DNA of 8,889 nt, taken from JAWLGW01 sp964569055. GTDB lineage: Bacteria; Planctomycetota; J058. Positions 5,906 through 8,889 of this stretch are shown piece by piece (within the stretch, counting starts at the first letter, position 1; every line of letters begins with the position of its first letter). The notes below the pieces were generated by a model that was given only the letters and a program-made list of their open reading frames with translations, made no database searches and was not told the DNA's origin. The DNA lies in assembly GCA_964569055.1 (NCBI GenBank), contig CAZMSZ010000321.1:1-8889 (forward strand), written 5' to 3'. The position numbers and the translations under genes were made by a program.

Positions 5906-7408
5906 GTGCGCCAGCCCACCTTGAGGATCGACGACCTGCTCGCGGCCCGGGTGGTGGCGAAGCAGCTCCCTCACGAGCGCGAGCGGCTGCTCCGCGTGCT
6001 CGGCGCGCTGCGCGCCGGAGCGGCCGAGCGCAGCCTCCTGTTCACCCTGGTGGCGGACGGCGCCCTCGAAATGGACCAGGCGCGGGCGGTGCAGCAGCTC
6101 GTCGAGCGCCACAAGCGCGGCCGGGCGCTGGCCGCCTACACCCAGCTCCTCGTGCGGGCGGGCTCGAGCGAGGCGCGGGTCCGCGCGCTCGCCGAGCGGC
6201 TCGGGTCCGAGTCGGACCTCAACGAGCTCGGGGAGGCGGTGGTGGCCGAGGGGCTGCTCCCGCGCGAGCGCGAGCAGGCGCTGCGGTTCGAGGCGCGGGT
6301 CGCGCTCGACCGCGAGCTCGCCGAGCAGGTCCGCCAACACCTCGCCGCCCACGGCGGCGGCACGCCCGAGCCGCCCGCGCGCTCGCCGAGCGGGCTCGAC
6401 ACCGGCAAGTTCCTGCAGGTCGCGGCGCTCCCCCAGGCGGGCACGACCGAGTTCCGCCTGGCGCCGCGTCCGCCCAAGGCCGCCGCCGAGCCGCCGGTGG
6501 AGGGCCCCGGCTTCGCGATCCCGACGTGGATCGACACCGCGGACGCGTCCTACGGGCGCCCCGCGATCGGCCCCTACCGGATCGTGGGCCTGATCGGGGC
6601 GGGCGGCATGGGGCGGGTGTTCCTGACCTACGACCCCGCGCGGCCCGAGCGCCCCGTCGCCGTGAAGGTGCTGCACAAGGGGGCCAGCGCCGACGCGCTC
6701 GGGCGCTTCCGGCGCGAGCTCCTCGCCAACGGGCTGCTGCAGCACGACGCGGTGCTCGAGATCTACGACGGCGGCGAGAACGAGGAGGGCGAGCACTTCT
6801 TGGCCATGGAGTTCTTCGACGGGCAGAACCTCGCCAAGGTCCTGGCCGAGGAGGGGCGCCTCGGCGCGCGCACGGCGATCTCGATCGCGCGGCAGGTCGC
6901 GCAGGCGCTCGGCGCCGTGCACGGGGCCAAGGTGGTGCACCGCGACCTCAAGCCCGACAACGTGCTGCTGGCGCCGGCCCGCGACCGGATCAAGCTCATG
7001 GACTTCGGGATCGCGCTGGTCCAGGGCCTGGGCGAGTTCGAGGACCGCGTGTTCCACACCATGGGGAACGCCTTGATCGGCACGCCGCGCTACATGTCGC
7101 CCGAGCAGGCGGGCGGCGAGGCGCTCGACCCGCGCTCCGACCTGTACGCCCTCGGCCTGGTGCTCTACGAGATGCTCGCGGGGCGCAGCCCGTTCGAGGC
7201 CGAGGGGGACGTCGGGTTCGTGGCCTGCCACATGGTCGAGGACCCCTGCCCGCTGCGCGAGGCCGACCCGTTCACCGAGTTCCTCCCCCCCGAGCTGCAC
7301 GACCTCGTCGACCGCCTGCTGCGCAAGGACCCCGACGAGCGCCCGCCCAGCGCCGCGGAGGTGGAGACCACCCTCGGCGCGCTGCTGCCGAAGGTGGTGG
7401 ACGCGTAG
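5906..7408 (+). CDS. Hanks-type Ser/Thr protein kinase with N-terminal helical repeats
   Basis: A 500-residue soluble protein kinase. The catalytic domain spans about 223-490 and has all landmarks: GAGGMG glycine loop (231-236), VAVK lysine K254, alpha-C glutamate near E271, HRDLKPDN (345-352) with catalytic D347, DFG (366-368), GTPRYMSPE activation-segment end (392-400) and D412 in SDLYALG. It should transfer phosphate from ATP to Ser/Thr on partners. No transmembrane helix or extracellular sensor follows the kinase domain, unlike PknB. The N-terminal 145 residues are helical, with three similar LV-x-x-G motifs near 48, 82 and 112, followed by a Pro/Thr-rich linker (about 150-215) that could hold autophosphorylation sites. 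The GTG start is the only start codon in this frame after the previous stop; no ribosome site is visible. It follows the giant regulator by 88 bases on the same strand, suggesting a shared pathway. Confidence 0.95.
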   Translation: MRQPTLRIDDLLAARVVAKQLPHERERLLRVLGALRAGAAERSLLFTLVADGALEMDQARAVQQLVERHKRGRALAAYTQLLVRAGSSEARVRALAERLGSESDLNELGEAVVAEGLLPREREQALRFEARVALDRELAEQVRQHLAAHGGGTPEPPARSPSGLDTGKFLQVAALPQAGTTEFRLAPRPPKAAAEPPVEGPGFAIPTWIDTADASYGRPAIGPYRIVGLIGAGGMGRVFLTYDPARPERPVAVKVLHKGASADALGRFRRELLANGLLQHDAVLEIYDGGENEEGEHFLAMEFFDGQNLAKVLAEEGRLGARTAISIARQVAQALGAVHGAKVVHRDLKPDNVLLAPARDRIKLMDFGIALVQGLGEFEDRVFHTMGNALIGTPRYMSPEQAGGEALDPRSDLYALGLVLYEMLAGRSPFEAEGDVGFVACHMVEDPCPLREADPFTEFLPPELHDLVDRLLRKDPDERPPSAAEVETTLGALLPKVVDA

Positions 7409-7414
7409 ACCCAC

Positions 7415-8122
7415 TCACTCCTTCTCCTCCGGCCACGCCTGCGGGTCCGCTGGCTCGCGCGCTCGCAGGTGGCTGACCGCCTGGGCGACGTAGCAGCCGA
7501 GGGCCAGGTAGGGCCCCAGGCCGAGCAGCCCCGCGCCGAAGAACAGCGCGCTCACGGCCGCCACGTGGAGCACCGGCGCGTAGAGCGCGCAGAATCCGAG
7601 GGCCACCACGACGCCCACCACCAGACCGAGCGCGACCCAGCGCCGACGGTGGCCGACCGCCGCGCCGAGGTAGGCGGCCATGGCGAAGGCGATCAACGGA
7701 TAGAGCGGCCGGTGCGCGGTGGGCGCGTACAGCTCGCGCCAGGGGCCGAGGTCCCAGCCCGGCAGCGCGAGCCCTCCAGACAGCAGCCGCCCCAGCCCGG
7801 CCTCGTTGGCCGCGAAGCACACCAGCGGCACCAAGATCGCGCCCACCAGACCCACGAACGGCAGCTCCCGCTCGAAAGGCCGAGCGCGCCGGCCCGCGGG
7901 CCGAGGGCGCGGCTCCCCCCAGCGCGCACGCCCGCCGCGCGCTGGCGCCTGCGCGCAGCCCAGCGTCGGGCACCCCCCAGCCGCGGCCAGGCACTCGCCG
8001 TGCACGAGCGTCGCGCAGCCCGAGCAGGCTCGCGCGCGCGCCTCGTCGAGCGCGTCGTGGCAGTAGGCGCAGCGCGGCGCGCGCCGCGCCGCACGCTCGG
8101 CGCGCAGCTCGGGGTCGGGCAC
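7415..8122 (-). CDS. RING-like zinc-cluster membrane protein (Prok-RING_1-like)
   Basis: A 235-residue protein of unknown exact role. The N-terminal 60 residues hold a binuclear treble-clef pattern: C18-x2-C21, C33-x2-C36, H41-x2-C44, C51-x4-C56. It resembles prokaryotic RING-finger families, which are often fused to membrane helices. A basic linker (about 63-83) is followed by four predicted membrane helices near 88-107, 138-156, 162-182 and 184-212. Arginines at 72-82, 158-161 and 220-222 place the zinc cluster and both ends in the cytoplasm by the positive-inside rule. The GTG start is supported by a good GGAGGG four bases upstream. The gene lies 94 bases downstream of a DUF4132 gene on the same strand and ends 6 bases from the oppositely directed kinase gene. 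Zinc binding is likely; a ubiquitin-ligase-like activity is not shown by anything here. Confidence 0.87.
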   Translation of the reverse strand: MPDPELRAERAARRAPRCAYCHDALDEARARACSGCATLVHGECLAAAGGCPTLGCAQAPARGGRARWGEPRPRPAGRRARPFERELPFVGLVGAILVPLVCFAANEAGLGRLLSGGLALPGWDLGPWRELYAPTAHRPLYPLIAFAMAAYLGAAVGHRRRWVALGLVVGVVVALGFCALYAPVLHVAAVSALFFGAGLLGLGPYLALGCYVAQAVSHLRAREPADPQAWPEEKE

Positions 8123-8126
8123 GCGT

Positions 8127-8132
8127 CCCTCC
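8127..8132 (-). promoter_or_regulatory. Ribosome binding site of the RING-like gene
   Basis: On the minus strand GGAGGG lies four bases before the GTG at 8122, a near-ideal Shine-Dalgarno. It fixes the start just upstream of the zinc cluster. It contrasts with the kinase gene at 5906, which has no such sequence. Confidence 0.65.
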
Positions 8133-8151
8133 GCGGCCGATGACGCCCGCG

Positions 8152-8164
8152 TCCCGAATCGGGA
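8152..8164. promoter_or_regulatory. 13-bp odd palindrome in the RING gene upstream spacer
   Basis: Two 6-base arms, TCCCGA and TCGGGA, are perfect reverse complements around one central A. The site lies 30-42 bases upstream of the RING-like gene's GTG. Possible roles are an operator or part of an mRNA structure. No clear -35/-10 pair was seen beside it, so the RING gene may be co-transcribed from the DUF4132 gene. Chance occurrence is possible. Confidence 0.3.
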
Positions 8165-8203
8165 TCAGCGCCCCAGCGCGCGACGTGGCGCCTACCCCCG
8201 GAT

Positions 8204-8229
8204 GTTGCGCGACTTGCTACGCGCGCAAC
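8204..8229 (-). terminator. Hairpin with the DUF4132 stop codon in its loop
   Basis: On the minus strand an 8-base arm GTTGCGCG (8222-8229) and its perfect complement CGCGCAAC (8204-8211) flank a 10-base loop CGTAGCAAGT that contains the TAG stop of the DUF4132 gene. The bases after it (ATCCGGGGG) have no T run, so it is at best a weak intrinsic terminator. It could attenuate read-through into the RING-like gene or stabilise the 3' end. Confidence 0.35.
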
Positions 8230-8889
8230 GCGCCGAGCAGGCGCTCGTCCTCGATCGTGTGGTCCTCGGCGAGGAACAGGGCGAGGCCGAGCACCCGCTG
8301 GAGCGCCTCGTCGCCGCAGAACGGCAGGGGCAGCGTCTCGACCCGGCGCGCGGCCGACCAGCCGGGCTCGACCCGGAGCGGGCGGCCGCTCGGCAGCGTG
8401 ACCACCTCGCGGCCGGCGAGGGCGACCGCGTAGCGCCCGAGGGTCCCGCGGACCACGAGCGCGTGCTCGCCGACGGCGCACCGCTCGCCGAGCGCGACGC
8501 GCGGGAGGAACGCGCGCAGCACCTCGCCGCGGTGGCGGGCCAGGCGCTCGAGCGCCGGCGCGCCGGCGGGGCCGCCGAGGGCGGCGCCCTCGATCAGCAG
8601 CGTCAGCTCGCGGAGCAGCTCCGAGAACACCAGCGGGGGGACCGCCTCGGGCGCCACACGCGCGCCGTCGGCGTCGAAGAACGCGAGCGCGGCCGGCGCG
8701 ACCAGGTCCGCGGCGTCGCCCGTCGCGCCGCGCAGGCGCAGCTCGACCGAGAGCCCGCTCTCCGGGAGCGCGCGGCGCGCCGCGTCGCCCTTGCGCGAGC
8801 GCACGTAGCTCCAGCCGCCGCGCCGGCAGCGCGCGCGCAGGGCGGACCGCTGCAGCGGCGCGCTCGGCAGCCCGCCCCGCGGGTCGCGC
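8217..8889 (-). CDS. DUF4132-family protein, C-terminal part (5' end outside window)
   Basis: The last 223 codons of a gene that runs in from the right edge. The frame stays open to 8888, so the GTG at 8804 is not taken as the start; conserved family sequence (RRGGWSYV) lies upstream of it. Recognised landmarks, numbered from the window edge, are the R-G-x-W-x-Y segment at about 23-28, VPPLVFSELLREL at 83-95 (family: VPP-x-x-FSE-x-xRD-x-D), a V-x-G-x-x-x-x-Y strand at about 146-153, and the closing LPLPFCGDEALQ (186-197) plus LFLAEDHTIEDERLL (204-218). These match the DUF7737-like end of DUF4132 proteins. DUF4132 proteins are large, cytosolic and of unknown biochemical function (E. coli MolR/YehI is a relative). 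A chromosomal neighbour, the RING-like membrane gene, follows on the same strand after 94 bases. Family assignment is from memory of the motifs, not a search. Confidence 0.82.
   Translation of the reverse strand, partial: RDPRGGLPSAPLQRSALRARCRRGGWSYVRSRKGDAARRALPESGLSVELRLRGATGDAADLVAPAALAFFDADGARVAPEAVPPLVFSELLRELTLLIEGAALGGPAGAPALERLARHRGEVLRAFLPRVALGERCAVGEHALVVRGTLGRYAVALAGREVVTLPSGRPLRVEPGWSAARRVETLPLPFCGDEALQRVLGLALFLAEDHTIEDERLLGALRA

Noticed and set aside
3234..5924. An 896-codon plus-strand frame overlapping the GAF and AAA+ coding region
   Set aside because: It is R/A/G/P-rich shadow sequence with no motifs, while the main frame encodes GAF, AAA+ and HTH signatures across the same bases.
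5891..7414. A 507-codon open frame on the minus strand that mirrors the kinase gene almost exactly
   Set aside because: The plus strand here encodes a kinase with every catalytic motif in order. The antisense protein is low-complexity, rich in R/L/H/G, with no recognisable domain; long antisense frames are expected at this GC content.
7469..8143. A 224-codon plus-strand frame opposite the RING-like gene
   Set aside because: It has no domain-like content, whereas the minus frame has an eight-ligand zinc pattern, four membrane helices and a strong ribosome site.
8186..8208. TGGC ... TTGC pair considered as a sigma54 -24/-12 promoter
   Set aside because: The GG-to-GC distance is 18 bases instead of 10, and the direction would point into the DUF4132 gene end. 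No other spacer has a sigma54 promoter with the right spacing.

Overview
The window is very GC-rich (by eye close to 80%), densely coding, with strong G/C bias at third codon positions and several GTG starts. Very large kinase-like/TPR/GAF/sigma54-type regulators, Hanks-type Ser/Thr kinases, RING-like membrane proteins and DUF4132 proteins are typical of high-GC Myxococcota or Planctomycetota. I cannot choose between these phyla from the sequence alone.

Left part (37-5817, + strand): one giant 1926-residue multidomain regulator with a kinase-like fold, an AAA_16/STAND-type ATPase-like domain, a long TPR array, a Pro/Ser-rich linker, a GAF domain, a sigma54-activator-type AAA+ domain and a Fis-type helix-turn-helix. 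Its most striking property is that all three nucleotide-handling modules have lost catalytic residues that normally define them, while the folds, the TPRs, the GAF and the DNA-binding helices look intact. It resembles a scaffold or sensor assembled from pseudo-enzymes and ending in a DNA-binding domain.

Middle (5818-7408, + strand): an 88-base spacer holds a hairpin, a perfect 16-bp palindrome and a -10-like hexamer set so close to a GTG codon that the next transcript could be leaderless. The following gene is a complete, apparently active Hanks-type Ser/Thr kinase with an unusual N-terminal helical region built from three similar short motifs. An active kinase directly after a pseudokinase regulator suggests one signalling unit, with the palindrome as a candidate operator.

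Right part (7415-8889, - strand): two genes point towards the kinase. The truncated one at the right edge is the C-terminal part of a DUF4132-family protein (DUF7737-like end). After its stop codon, which lies in the loop of a hairpin, a 94-base spacer with a 13-bp odd palindrome leads to a small protein with an N-terminal RING-like treble-clef zinc cluster and four membrane helices. This gene meets the kinase gene tail to tail with only 6 bases between stop codons.

No RNA gene, CRISPR array, insertion sequence or prophage gene was seen. No gene-free stretch is longer than about 95 bases.
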